The position numbers and the translations under genes are program-made. A stretch of DNA of 44,315 bases from JAVVUJ01 sp964461765 (GTDB taxonomy: Bacteria > Bacillota > Clostridia > Peptostreptococcales > Anaerovoracaceae), in contig CAYWVS010000019.1 of assembly GCA_964461765.1 (NCBI GenBank), forward strand, positions 1 to 44,315, read 5' to 3'. Each line of letters begins with the position of its first letter. Within the stretch, counting starts at the first letter, position 1. Shown one piece after another: positions 17,247 to 25,933 of this stretch. The notes below the pieces were generated by a model, which did no database searches, was not told where the DNA came from, and saw only the letters and a program-made list of their open reading frames with translations.

Positions 17247-18071
17247 ATGGAGAAATTAATTATAACCGCCGCCATTTGTGGGGCTGAGGTGACTAAAGAG
17301 CAGAATCCTGCCGTACCTTACACTGTGGAGGAGATTGTCAGAGAGGCAAAGTCTGCCTATGATGCGGGAGCCTCTGTTATTCACCTACATGTGAGAGAGG
17401 ATGACGGAACCCCTACCCAAAGCAAGGACCGTTTTCAAGCTTGTGTGGATGCCATATTAAAGGTTTGCCCCAATGTAATCATCCAACCTTCCACCGGTGG
17501 AGCTGTAGGCATGACGGATTTAGAGAGATTGCAATCCACTGAAATTAGCCCTACGCCTGAATTCGCCACATTGGATTGTGGAACCCTTAATTTTGGGGGA
17601 GATGAAATATTTATCAACACGGATAATACCATTCAGAACTTTGCAAAGATCATGAAGGAGAGGGGCATTAAGCCGGAGCTTGAGGTTTTCGATAAGGGAA
17701 TGGTGGATATTGCTTTAAAGATAGATAGAAAAGGACTTTTGGAGCATCCGTTGCACTTTGACTTTGTATTGGGTGTACAGATGACTGCCACATTGAGGGA
17801 TTTAGTGTTCATGGTGGGAAGTATTCCGGCGGGATGCACATGGACTGCTGCGGGCATCGGTAGGAGCGAATTTGAAATAGCCGCGGCTGCTATTATCATG
17901 GGTGGTCATGTGAGAGTGGGTTTTGAGGACAACCTTTATATAGAAAAGGGTGTGTTAGCAAAGAGTAATGGAGAGTTAGTAGAAAAAGTGGTTAAAATAG
18001 CTACCTTGATGGGCAGAGAAATTGCATTCCCTCAGGAAGCGAGAAAGATATTAAGTATATCGGAAAAATAA
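17247..18071 (+). CDS. kce: BKACE family, 3-keto-5-aminohexanoate cleavage enzyme-like
   Basis: TIM-barrel enzyme of the DUF849/BKACE family, 274 aa. Family members condense a beta-keto acid with acetyl-CoA; Kce does this with 3-keto-5-aminohexanoate in lysine fermentation. Visible active-site parts are E14 (ICGAEV), the metal-binding H46 and H48 (HLHVRE), STGGAVGM, and the late VGFEDNLY. The His spacing matches Kce. The rest of the lysine pathway (kamA, kamDE, kdd, kal) is absent, so the substrate could differ. Start ATG 17247 follows GGAGGG. A longer frame from 17232 would begin inside that ribosome binding site. whiA begins 1 bp after the stop. Confidence 0.85.
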   Translation: MEKLIITAAICGAEVTKEQNPAVPYTVEEIVREAKSAYDAGASVIHLHVREDDGTPTQSKDRFQACVDAILKVCPNVIIQPSTGGAVGMTDLERLQSTEISPTPEFATLDCGTLNFGGDEIFINTDNTIQNFAKIMKERGIKPELEVFDKGMVDIALKIDRKGLLEHPLHFDFVLGVQMTATLRDLVFMVGSIPAGCTWTAAGIGRSEFEIAAAAIIMGGHVRVGFEDNLYIEKGVLAKSNGELVEKVVKIATLMGREIAFPQEARKILSISEK

Positions 18072-18072
18072 A

Positions 18073-19026
18073 ATGGAAAAAATGTCGTTTTCTGCTGAAG
18101 TGAAAAATGAAATGACTCGTTTGAAGCCTGAAAAAAAGTGTTGCCAATTGGCAGAGATCGCAGGCTTTATTCGTGTTTGTGGTGTTATTCGCTTGGGTGG
18201 AGGAGGAAAAATAAGTTTGAATATTACCACGGAAAATCCTGCCATTGCCAGGCATGTAAAGCAGGGGTTGGAGGAATATTTTCATGTAAAGGCTGAGTTG
18301 CTCATTGGGCAGACCAACATGTTGAAAAAGCATCATGTATATGGGCTGACGGTGGGGAGTGAAATGAATGGGGAACAGATTTTGAGGGAGACGGGGATTC
18401 TCATGGTAAGGGAGGGATGCAATTATATCAGTGACGGGATTTTTCCGGATCTGGTGAAGACAAAATGTTGCAGAAAATCTTACCTTCGGGGGGCGTTTTT
18501 GGGGGCGGGTTCGGTGACGGATCCGGAAAAATCCTATCATTTTGAGATACTTTGCAATTCGGAGCAGTTGGCATTGGATTTGAAAAAATTGACAAACTCT
18601 TTTGGTCTCCACGCAAAGCATTCTCAAAGAAAAAAAAATTATTTGATCTACCTAAAAGAGGGAGAGCAAATAATGGATGTATTAAACATCTTGGGAGCTC
18701 ACGGTAAGCTGTTGGCTTTTGAAAATACTCGAATTATCAAGGAAATGCGAAACAAGACCAATCGCATCAGCAATTGTGACAATGCCAATTTGGACAGGAT
18801 TATTACGGCCTCTGCCAATCAGGTAGAGTTTATCAGAAAAATAGAGGAACAAAAGGGACTGAATTTTCTACCCCCCAAGCTTTATGAGGTAGCACTTCTG
18901 AGAAAGGAAAATCCCGAAGCATCCTTATCAGAGCTAGGTGAGATGATGGATCCTCCTATAGGAAAATCAGGAATCAATCACCGGTTAAAGAAAATCCAGG
19001 AAATTGCAGAAAAATTTGTTTTATAA
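18073..19026 (+). CDS. whiA: DNA-binding protein WhiA
   Basis: WhiA of 317 aa. An N-terminal LAGLIDADG-like part (about 1-215, with CCRKSYLRGAFLGAGSV) is followed by a C-terminal helix-turn-helix (about 225-317, with LSELGEMMDPPIGKSGINHRL). It controls sporulation genes in Streptomyces and affects cell division and chromosome segregation in Bacillus. ATG begins 1 bp after the kce stop with no strong ribosome site of its own, so it is probably coupled to kce. Its nearness to rapZ and murB is the usual Bacillota arrangement. Confidence 0.95.
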   Translation: MEKMSFSAEVKNEMTRLKPEKKCCQLAEIAGFIRVCGVIRLGGGGKISLNITTENPAIARHVKQGLEEYFHVKAELLIGQTNMLKKHHVYGLTVGSEMNGEQILRETGILMVREGCNYISDGIFPDLVKTKCCRKSYLRGAFLGAGSVTDPEKSYHFEILCNSEQLALDLKKLTNSFGLHAKHSQRKKNYLIYLKEGEQIMDVLNILGAHGKLLAFENTRIIKEMRNKTNRISNCDNANLDRIITASANQVEFIRKIEEQKGLNFLPPKLYEVALLRKENPEASLSELGEMMDPPIGKSGINHRLKKIQEIAEKFVL

Positions 19027-19115
19027 AATTAAATCAAAATTATTTCAATTTAAAAGAACTATCGTCACAACTCATTATGTAAACTTTGCAGCTTAGACAT
19101 CGAAAGGAAGGCAGC

Positions 19116-20102
19116 ATGATACTTAGCATGGACCTTAGTAAGGAAAGTAACGCCATATATAGCATACATAGCAAGGAAAGTAACTCCATATATAGCATAC
19201 TTAGCAAGGAAAGCAACACAATAGTTAGCGCCAGATATGGTAAAGTGTTGAAGTTTATTATATTAGGTCTCCTAATTTGGTTGAGTTCCGGTAGGATAGC
19301 TCTTGCCGAAGCACCGGAAAGCCAAGAAATGAAACTTCCTGTATTGCTATATCATCACTTAGATGGAGGAAAAAAGGCGGAAAATGCTACCATTACGGAA
19401 GAGCGATTTAGAGAACAAATGGAGTTTCTACAGGAGCAAGGCTTCACTCCTCTATTATCTCAGGACATATTAGAGATCAGGGACGGAACCCAAGCTTTCC
19501 CTGAAAAGCCTATTATGATTACATTTGATGACGGTTATGCTTCTAATTACGAAAGAGCATTTCACATATTGGAAAAGACAGATATGAAAGCTACCATCTT
19601 TGTCATCGCATCTTACATGGATATCAAAACTCCCAATCAAATTTCTAAGCTGACTTGGGATCAGATGAAGGAAATGTACGAAAGCGGATTGGTAGATATT
19701 CAAAGTCACTCCTATAATTTACATAATTTCGATAAGTCTGGAATGTATCATAAGATGGGGGTTAATGGTATGGCCAGAGGCCTCATAGAAACGGAGGCTC
19801 TTTATGATTTGCGAATTGGGGCGGATCTTTTAAAAAGCAAGGAGCTCATTGAAAGTAAGGTTGGTAATGAGGTGATCGCTTTAGCTTATCCCTACGGAGT
19901 GTACGACCCATGGTGCATAAGACCATTGGAGCGTACAGGAATCAAACTGGGATTTGTTTTAGGCGGGGAAATGGCAAATATCAACAACGACCCCTTTCGC
20001 CTAAAGCGAATCAACGTAACTATGCAAACCGACTTGGAATATGAGCTGCAACTTTTGACAGGCATGGAATCTGATAACAAAGATCAAAATATAGCAGATT
20101 AA
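19116..20102 (+). CDS. Polysaccharide deacetylase with repeat N-terminus
   Basis: CE4-type deacetylase, 328 aa. The catalytic domain (about 80-310) has the first motif MITFDDGYASNY and the second SHSYNLH, with the spacing of the IcaB/PgaB subgroup that deacetylates poly-GlcNAc-like surface polymers. A later AYPYG segment also fits. A membrane anchor or signal segment lies at about 47-65. Ahead of it are three near-copies of an 11-residue unit (SKESNxIYSI), which is odd because it would be cytoplasmic. The start ATG 19116 follows AAAGGAAGG. The TTG at 19086 has no such site. The target polymer is unknown; a link to the Pel-like locus 13 kb away is only a possibility. Confidence 0.85.
   Translation: MILSMDLSKESNAIYSIHSKESNSIYSILSKESNTIVSARYGKVLKFIILGLLIWLSSGRIALAEAPESQEMKLPVLLYHHLDGGKKAENATITEERFREQMEFLQEQGFTPLLSQDILEIRDGTQAFPEKPIMITFDDGYASNYERAFHILEKTDMKATIFVIASYMDIKTPNQISKLTWDQMKEMYESGLVDIQSHSYNLHNFDKSGMYHKMGVNGMARGLIETEALYDLRIGADLLKSKELIESKVGNEVIALAYPYGVYDPWCIRPLERTGIKLGFVLGGEMANINNDPFRLKRINVTMQTDLEYELQLLTGMESDNKDQNIAD
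19134..19229 (+). repeat. 33-bp coding tandem repeat, three copies
   Basis: Units at 19134-19166, 19167-19199 and 19200-19229 (the last slightly short and diverged) share TTAGCAAGGAAAGTAAC plus CCATATATAGCATA. The period of 33 bp keeps the frame and encodes the 11-residue repeat at the start of the deacetylase. Confidence 0.85.
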
Positions 20103-20247
20103 TAGCAATACAAAGCGCCCGTTAAACATCGGACGCATACAGATATTAAAAACCTTAAAATAATGGATTATTCAATATTCATAAATTTTCAAACTTATAA
20201 GGGTCTAAGCAGCAATATTTAAATAGAAAAATACCAATTAACATAAT

Positions 20248-20263
20248 TTTCTATATATAGAAA
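20248..20263. repeat. 16-bp perfect palindrome beyond yyaL
   Basis: TTTCTATATATAGAAA is a perfect palindrome 4 bp beyond the stop of the YyaL-like gene. It may be part of a 3' end structure, but its core is all A/T and there is no loop. Nothing else is clear in 20103-20267 apart from an imperfect GC hairpin at about 20112-20134. Confidence 0.25.
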
Positions 20264-20267
20264 TCAC

Positions 20268-21989
20268 TTATAAACTCTTTAAGGCATACAGATAAAATCC
20301 GTAACCGGCAGGGTAGGGATGAGCTTTACTGCTCATAAATTCCTTCTGTTCCTTTAAGATGCGAAAGAATTTTTCGTATCCTGTGTGATGGTATATTCGG
20401 GATAAATTATAATACATTACCGAATTGCCCGATGGAATGGCTCCGTCATAAGTTTCCTTAATATCGAAGATTAGCTTCTCATTGTCTAAGCCACTAAAAT
20501 GAAATCCTTTATGATTCTTGTCATAGTAATCGATGATTACCCGATCAGCTAATTCTAAAGCTTTTTTTAAATAATTTTCATCTGACGTAGTTTCAAACAT
20601 CAAAATAAGGGCATAAATGAGGAATGCATAGTCATCTAAAAATCCGTGACATCCTCTTTTACCGTCGGTAATATTGGTGAAAAGAGTAGTTCCATCTATT
20701 AAGTTTTCTTCTGCAAAACAAAGGGCTTTTTCTGCCATGGAAAGGTATTTAGGGTTGCGCAAAATCCTGTGACCCTCTGCCAAGGATGCAATCATCAAGG
20801 CATTCCAGGAGGTCAATATCTTATGATCCTTGTGCAGAGACATTCGGTTCTTTCTATATTCATAAACCTGAGGAAGGAGATCATCCATCTTTGGAAAAGG
20901 TTGCTCTTTATGCAATAAATTAGGAATGCTTTTGTTTTCAAAATTACCGACTTTAGTAATGTCAAAGTGACGGTTAAACTCCACTCCCTGGGTATCACCC
21001 AAGACGTTTAGGATTTCATCAGGAGTAAAGACATAGTATTTTCCCTCTTCTCCTTGGCTGTCCGCATCCTGGGCTGAGTAAAATCCTCCCTGAGGATCCG
21101 TGAGTTCTCTCTCCACATAGATAAAGATTTTCTCTGCCACTGAGCGATACAATGAGTTTCCTGTTTTTTCAAATGCTGTTAGATATGCCAGAGAAAGGAG
21201 CGCGTTATCATAAAGCATTTTTTCAAAATGAGGTGCAAGCCACTGACTATCTGTGGAATATCGGCAAAATCCAAATCCTATATGATCGAAAATGCCTCCT
21301 TTATACATTTGCAAAAGGGTTTTTTCTGCCATAGAAGGAGCAGTTTTCAACAAAAATAATAAATTATGTGGAGAAGGAAATTTGGGGGCTTGCCCAAAAC
21401 CGCCATTTATAGGATCAAAGGTTTTCTCAAAGATGGAGAGAGCTTTTTGAATTAATTCCTCATCGGATATTTCTCGGGAAATATCCATGATATTTTCCTG
21501 ACTCAAAGTATCTATGAATTCTTGACTATTTATCATAAGCTTTTCTTTTTGGACAGACCATTGATTGCTAATATGATTTAAAATCTGAATAAACTTTTGT
21601 CTTGGGAAATAAGTGCCGGCGTAAATTGGCTTTTGATCCCAGGACATAAAGATGCTGTTAGGCCATCCACCACCTCCGGTAAATGCTTGGCATACTCGCA
21701 TGTAAACGTGATCCACGTCAGGTCTTTCTTCCTTGTCTACCTTAATGCAGATATATTTTTCGTTTAGAATTTTCGATACCTCTTCATTTTCAAAGGACTC
21801 GTGAGCTAACACATGGCACCAGTGACATGTAGAATAGCCGATGGACAAAAATATGGGCTTGTCTTCCTCCCTTGCTTTTCGAAAGGCTTCTTCTCCCCAG
21901 GGGAACCAGTCAACAGGGTTGTGAGCATGTTGTAAAAGGTAAGGGGAGGTTTCGTTGATCAATCTATTAGTTGCTGTTGAATTTGTCAT
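20268..21989 (-). CDS. YyaL/SSP411 thioredoxin-domain protein
   Basis: Protein of 573 aa, on the short side for a family of usually 600-700. The N-terminal DUF255/thioredoxin-like domain (about 1-165) begins NRLINETSPYLLQHAHNPVDWFPW and has the CxxC site STCHWCH near 54-60. The rest is an (alpha/alpha)6-barrel-like region, with FLDDYAFL and AIPSGNSVMYYNL as in six-hairpin sugar-epimerase folds. Cellular function is not established; human SSP411/SPATA20 is the eukaryotic relative. Read leftwards, with its own upstream region after 21989 (AAGAAGGTGATGC ribosome site). No operon partner is seen. Confidence 0.88.
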   Translation of the reverse strand: MTNSTATNRLINETSPYLLQHAHNPVDWFPWGEEAFRKAREEDKPIFLSIGYSTCHWCHVLAHESFENEEVSKILNEKYICIKVDKEERPDVDHVYMRVCQAFTGGGGWPNSIFMSWDQKPIYAGTYFPRQKFIQILNHISNQWSVQKEKLMINSQEFIDTLSQENIMDISREISDEELIQKALSIFEKTFDPINGGFGQAPKFPSPHNLLFLLKTAPSMAEKTLLQMYKGGIFDHIGFGFCRYSTDSQWLAPHFEKMLYDNALLSLAYLTAFEKTGNSLYRSVAEKIFIYVERELTDPQGGFYSAQDADSQGEEGKYYVFTPDEILNVLGDTQGVEFNRHFDITKVGNFENKSIPNLLHKEQPFPKMDDLLPQVYEYRKNRMSLHKDHKILTSWNALMIASLAEGHRILRNPKYLSMAEKALCFAEENLIDGTTLFTNITDGKRGCHGFLDDYAFLIYALILMFETTSDENYLKKALELADRVIIDYYDKNHKGFHFSGLDNEKLIFDIKETYDGAIPSGNSVMYYNLSRIYHHTGYEKFFRILKEQKEFMSSKAHPYPAGYGFYLYALKSL

Positions 21990-22278
21990 AGAGCATCACC
22001 TTCTTATGTTTTAGTTACTACATAGGATACCCAGTTAGATAACAATTATTTGACTTGGTTTACAATAATTACAACTATTTAATAACGGTTTTAATCCCTT
22101 ATAAAAGTTTTCACGAGTCCCGGATAAGATATAACCACTGTAGTATCGTTCTATATAAAAATTTAAATAGGAATTTCCAATACAAAATTTGCCGTTACAG
22201 ATTTAATTACATATTAAGACTACAAATAACTAAAACTATGTTTATAAAATATTTTTCTATAGAATAAGGAGGTAAGAC

Positions 22279-22413
22279 ATGAGCAAGGACAGCCAACCAG
22301 ATAACAAAGAAGCCAGAATGAAAAAAGCAAAGGGTCAAACACCCATCACCAGAGAAAATCAAAATCAGAATAAAAATGCAAAGAAACAGTCTATAAAACA
22401 CAATGATGTCTAA
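22279..22413 (+). CDS. Small basic hydrophilic protein (44 aa)
   Basis: A 44-residue frame starting MSKDSQPDNKEARMKKAKGQ, rich in Lys, Asn and Gln with no hydrophobic stretch. It is preceded by a near-perfect site (AAGGAGGT, 6 bp spacing), which is the main reason to call it. The composition resembles small spore-type or nucleic-acid-binding proteins of Clostridia. I cannot assign a family. A second, similarly small gene with an equally good ribosome site lies 266 bp downstream. Confidence 0.65.
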   Translation: MSKDSQPDNKEARMKKAKGQTPITRENQNQNKNAKKQSIKHNDV

Positions 22414-22574
22414 ATGTAATTGTAAATCATAAATTAAATAAAAAGGATTAAATTTTAGTGAATCAGTAAAACGATAATAGTTTTAATCATTTCAATAAAA
22501 TAGTAGTTTTAGTACTTTAAATAACGCTTTTTAGAACTAATAGTGTTTTTAATACTTCAATAAACCTTATATAT

Positions 22575-22605
22575 TTTTATAATTTCAATAAATGAAATTA
22601 TAAAA
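22575..22605. repeat. AT-rich 13-bp hairpin in gap between the small genes
   Basis: 22575-22587 and 22593-22605 are perfect inverted repeats (core TATAATTTCA) with a 5-base loop. It may end the first small transcript. The surrounding gap (22414-22679) has loose A/T direct repeats of the AATAGTTTTAAT-TTTCAATAAA type and no gene. Confidence 0.4.
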
Positions 22606-22679
22606 GTCCTTTAATAAATAAAGAAATTTTAAGTAATAAATAACAATTTTAGATAAACAAAAGAAGAGGAGGTAAAATT

Positions 22680-22829
22680 ATGGCTAAAGCAGGTATGAGA
22701 AGACCCGATCCCAAGGAACCCCATGGAACAGAAAGTAATCATAAAACGCATTTTCAAAAAAATAAGCAAAAACCTGTGCCCGAAATACAGGGAAAGGCAA
22801 AGTACGGGCATAAAAAAGCAGATGACTAA
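22680..22829 (+). CDS. Small basic protein (49 aa), spore-protein-like
   Basis: A 49-residue frame beginning MAKAGMRRPDPKEPHGTESN and ending in a GKAKYGHKKADD tail. It is preceded by AGAGGAGGT at good distance. It is Lys-, His- and Pro-rich, hydrophilic and without Cys or a membrane segment. Its GTESNHK and PEIQGKAKYG segments look like conserved motifs of small Clostridia proteins often thought to be spore-associated, but I cannot name the family with certainty. It ends 15 bp before the convergent XRE-cupin gene. Confidence 0.7.
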   Translation: MAKAGMRRPDPKEPHGTESNHKTHFQKNKQKPVPEIQGKAKYGHKKADD

Positions 22830-22843
22830 TACTTAGATATCAT

Positions 22844-23392
22844 TTAAAAAGAAGCCGGTGTCATAACCCAGAAGGATAGGCAGTCAGAATCACCGTTATT
22901 GACAAATTTATGGGGGAGGGAGCTTTTAAAATAAATGCTGTCACCTTCCTCCAAATGATGTATATCTTGACCTATAATAATATCTAAACTACCTTTGAGA
23001 ATTACTCCACATTCTACTCCCTCATGTTTTACAAAATCAGATGCACTTTCCTTTCCGGATTTCACCGTAATTTCATAAAATTCTAAATCTTTTTCTATTT
23101 CAGGTGTAAGTTGTTGGTAAATAGCATTTCCTTCATTAAATTTAATTATTTTTCTATCAGATTTACGAACAATTAAATCTTCATGAGAAGTATTTTCTTC
23201 AAAAAAATAACCCACATTTACATTTAAGGCCTGAGCTATTTTCCAGAGATTCTCAACTGAAGGCATAACCAAATTGCGTTCAACCTGACTGATTAACCCT
23301 GTGCTAACCCCGGATTTTTCGGAAAGCAGGGAGATACTTAGACCATTTTTCTTTCTAAGTTTTTTGATTTTATTGCCTATATTTATATTCAT
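22844..23392 (-). CDS. XRE-cupin transcriptional regulator
   Basis: Regulator of 182 aa. An N-terminal XRE helix-turn-helix (about 8-62, LSEKSGVSTGLISQVERN) is joined to a C-terminal cupin (about 110-178, GVECGVILKG, then HHLEEGDSIYFKSSLPHKF). Such proteins usually sense a small metabolite through the cupin and control the neighbouring transport or catabolic genes (family knowledge). It is divergent from a DUF819 transporter and M19 dipeptidase, its likely targets. Its minus-strand promoter is TTGATA (23444-23449) and TATACT (23422-23427), 16 bp apart. Confidence 0.9.
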   Translation of the reverse strand: MNINIGNKIKKLRKKNGLSISLLSEKSGVSTGLISQVERNLVMPSVENLWKIAQALNVNVGYFFEENTSHEDLIVRKSDRKIIKFNEGNAIYQQLTPEIEKDLEFYEITVKSGKESASDFVKHEGVECGVILKGSLDIIIGQDIHHLEEGDSIYFKSSLPHKFVNNGDSDCLSFWVMTPASF

Positions 23393-23421
23393 ATTAAAAT
23401 TATCCTTCCATTTTTAATAAA

Positions 23422-23449
23422 AGTATATCATAATAAACAACATTATCAA
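23422..23449 (-). promoter_or_regulatory. Promoter of the XRE-cupin gene
   Basis: On the minus strand TTGATA (23444-23449) and TATACT (23422-23427) stand 16 bp apart, about 30 bp before the start codon. It lies in the 285-bp divergent region shared with the DUF819 operon. Confidence 0.5.
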
Positions 23450-23582
23450 TAAATTAATTTTGTTTATATTCTATATTCTTCATTTTTTTAATTCATTAAT
23501 ATGATGATTATAATATGAAAATCAATATAATGAAAATAAAACCTAAATTTTTTAAAATAATTTCAATATTTTAAAAAAATAC

Positions 23583-23644
23583 TTGACTTTATTCACGAAA
23601 TCTTATATATTTATCTTATCTTATTAAATATTTTGAATATTTAA
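23583..23644 (+). promoter_or_regulatory. DUF819 operon promoter with operator-like dyad
   Basis: TTGACT (23583-23588) and TATATT (23606-23611) are 17 bp apart. Just downstream is a perfect dyad, TTAAATATT-TTG-AATATTTAA (23624-23644). A second, near-perfect A/T dyad of about 13-bp arms lies just upstream of the -35 (about 23548-23580). Two dyads bracketing one promoter beside a divergent regulator gene suggest operators. The extreme A/T content makes chance dyads likely too. Confidence 0.5.
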
Positions 23645-23677
23645 AATTTTGTATTATTTTGAAGGGAGAATAGTAAA

Positions 23678-24889
23678 ATGGAAGTTACATCATTTATAAA
23701 GCCGGAAAATACTTGGGTATTATGGGCTTTTATGGTAGGTTGGGCTGCCATAAGCATTTACTTGGAACAAAGATACCAATGGGCATCTAAAATGTCGGGG
23801 GCAATTATTGCACTGATCGGTGCTATGGTGCTTGCTAATTTTAAAGTTATTCCTACTGACGCACCAGCTTATGATGCCGTATGGAGCTATGTGGTACCGT
23901 TAGCTATTCCAATGTTATTATTTAAATGTAATATTACAAAGATTTGGAAAGAATCCGGTAGACTGCTATTTATTTTTATAGTAGGTGCTGTTGGAACTTT
24001 AGTTGGAAGTATATTAGGATTTAATTTGTTTAAAAACTTTATTCCTGGATTAGAGACAGCAGCATCCATTATTTGTGCTTCTTACATAGGAGGAGGTGTC
24101 AATTTAGCTGCTATGGCAGATGCTCTTACGGCACCGGGAGAATTGGTCTCCGCAGTGGTGGTAGCGGATAATCTCTTAATGGCAATTTACTTTTTCGTCT
24201 TAATTGCAATTCCCTCAATTTCTTTTTTCAAAACCAAGTTTAATCATCCTCACATAGATCAAGTAGATAAAATTGAAAAGCAAGAAGGAGAAACCATTGC
24301 TGCAGCTTACTGGGGACGAAAAGAAATATCTCTTAAAGACATTGCTTTTACTTTTGCTACCTCTATTTTTATTGTGGCTCTTTCTACCACTTTGGCAGGG
24401 TGGCTGCAAACCATAATACCTACGGATAACAGCATTGGGCAAATATGTGTTTTATTTTTCGGAAACAAGTACTTAATCATAACCACACTCACCATGTTAC
24501 TGGCAACCTTTGCCTCAGAATATATGGGAAATATCAGAGGCTCACAGGAAATGGGTACTTTCTTAATCTATATTTTCTTCGTAGTAATCGGAGTGCCTGC
24601 CTCTATTATTTTGATCCTTACCAAGTCCCCAATGTTACTTGTATATGCCGCTACCGTGGTTCTGATAAACATGCTGTTCGTATTTGTCATAGGTAGATTA
24701 TTCAAGTTTGATTTGGAAGAATGTGTGTTGGCTTCCAATGCAAACATCGGCGGACCCACTACAGCAGCTGCAATGGCTATTTCAAAGGGTTGGGTTAATT
24801 TAGTCGGTCCAGTACTTTTGGTTGGAACATTAGGATACGTCATAGGAAACTATTTTGGATTGTTGCTTGCTAGCATTTTGGGAGCTTAA
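23678..24889 (+). CDS. DUF819 family integral membrane transporter
   Basis: Polytopic membrane protein of 403 aa with about ten or eleven spans. It matches the DUF819 (YjcL-like) family by its glycine-rich repeats: ASYIGGGVNLAAMADAL near 132-148, and the related ASNANIGGPTTAAAMAISKGW near 350-370. These two inverted halves are typical of secondary transporters. Members are predicted carriers with unknown substrates. The M19 dipeptidase gene begins 3 bp after its stop, so a dipeptide or amino-acid derivative is a reasonable guess. Good ribosome site (GAAGGGAG). Confidence 0.85.
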   Translation: MEVTSFIKPENTWVLWAFMVGWAAISIYLEQRYQWASKMSGAIIALIGAMVLANFKVIPTDAPAYDAVWSYVVPLAIPMLLFKCNITKIWKESGRLLFIFIVGAVGTLVGSILGFNLFKNFIPGLETAASIICASYIGGGVNLAAMADALTAPGELVSAVVVADNLLMAIYFFVLIAIPSISFFKTKFNHPHIDQVDKIEKQEGETIAAAYWGRKEISLKDIAFTFATSIFIVALSTTLAGWLQTIIPTDNSIGQICVLFFGNKYLIITTLTMLLATFASEYMGNIRGSQEMGTFLIYIFFVVIGVPASIILILTKSPMLLVYAATVVLINMLFVFVIGRLFKFDLEECVLASNANIGGPTTAAAMAISKGWVNLVGPVLLVGTLGYVIGNYFGLLLASILGA

Positions 24890-24892
24890 ACT

Positions 24893-25873
24893 ATGTATTT
24901 TGATGCACACGCAGATGTGTTTACCGATATTACATGCAGAAGATTGTTAGGAGAGAAAAATGTCTTTGAAAAGCATCATTTTGATAAGTATAAAAAGTCA
25001 GGCATTGATGCAAGTATCTTTGTAATATGGGTAGATCCCCCTTATGATCGAACTCCGGTGGCTCGATTTCAGCAAATCATAGAAAATGTTGAAGCGGAAC
25101 TAAAGGAAGCAGATAATGTAATTTATCAAGTTAAAAATATGGAGGGCTTTGCAGAGGCGAAGAGCCAAGGAAAATTGGCAGTGATGATTGGAAGCGAAGG
25201 ACTTTCCTATATTGGAAATGATGTGAGTAAATTGGAGTATCTCTATCATCAAGTGGGTATTCGTCATGCCAGCCTTACCTGGAATGAGGAAAATGAACTT
25301 GCTACAGGTGTAAAGGGCGATCCTGACAGAGGACTTACGAAGGAAGGAAAGGAAGCTATCAATAAAATGGAAGAGCTTGGAATGGTTGTTGATGTATCAC
25401 ATTTAAACGAGTCTTCCTTTTGGGGGGTGATGGAATTGGTTACAAAGCCAGTCATCGCTTCTCACTCCAACTGTAAAGTTCTTTGCCCCATAATGAGAAA
25501 TTTATCAGACGAACAAATCATTGCCATTGCTCAAACCGGAGGTGTGGTAGGAATGAACAGCTATCAGGAGTTCACTTCTTATGATCCTGAGAAGAGAAAT
25601 TGCCTGGGTCTTGTGGATCATGTGGATAGAATAGTGGAATTGGTGGGAATCGATCATGTTGGGTGCGGTTTTGATTTTTCCGACTTCATAGACCATGAAA
25701 CCATGAGTTCCTATTCTTCTGAAATACATCAACCGGGAATTCTTGATTTAAATAGTGCAGATCAGGCTTATAATTTTATCAATGCTTTGGAGAAAAAAGG
25801 ATATCAATCTAAGGATATTGAGAAAATCAAAAGTAAAAATTTTATGAGAGTTTTTAGACAAATTTTAAAATAA
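24893..25873 (+). CDS. Membrane dipeptidase (peptidase family M19)
   Basis: Zinc dipeptidase of the renal-dipeptidase family, 326 aa. Metal ligands are visible: DAHADV at 4-9, the bridging Glu in IGSEGLS near 102, His in VDVSHLNE, His in ASHSN, and the Asp in CGFDFSD. It has no signal peptide, so it is probably cytoplasmic despite the family name, and would cleave dipeptides (often with a D-residue or unusual C-terminal residue) brought in by the DUF819 carrier. ATG 3 bp after that gene; one operon. A perfect 12-bp dyad follows the stop. Confidence 0.9.
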   Translation: MYFDAHADVFTDITCRRLLGEKNVFEKHHFDKYKKSGIDASIFVIWVDPPYDRTPVARFQQIIENVEAELKEADNVIYQVKNMEGFAEAKSQGKLAVMIGSEGLSYIGNDVSKLEYLYHQVGIRHASLTWNEENELATGVKGDPDRGLTKEGKEAINKMEELGMVVDVSHLNESSFWGVMELVTKPVIASHSNCKVLCPIMRNLSDEQIIAIAQTGGVVGMNSYQEFTSYDPEKRNCLGLVDHVDRIVELVGIDHVGCGFDFSDFIDHETMSSYSSEIHQPGILDLNSADQAYNFINALEKKGYQSKDIEKIKSKNFMRVFRQILK

Positions 25874-25896
25874 TAAATTTATTAAACTTAAAAGTA

Positions 25897-25932
25897 TTAA
25901 GGGATTAACCGATTTAACGATTAATCCCTTAA
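25897..25932. terminator. Dyad between dipeptidase and HesB genes
   Basis: TTAAGGGATTAA (25897-25908) is repeated inverted at 25921-25932 around a 12-base loop. It sits between the convergent dipeptidase (stop 25873) and hesB (stop 25934) genes, so it may end both transcripts. No long T tract follows on either strand. Confidence 0.55.
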
Positions 25933-25933
25933 G

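Noticed and set aside
22055..22267. 70-codon frame upstream of the small protein gene
   Set aside because: AT-rich chance frame with no ribosome site, and composition unlike neighbouring proteins.
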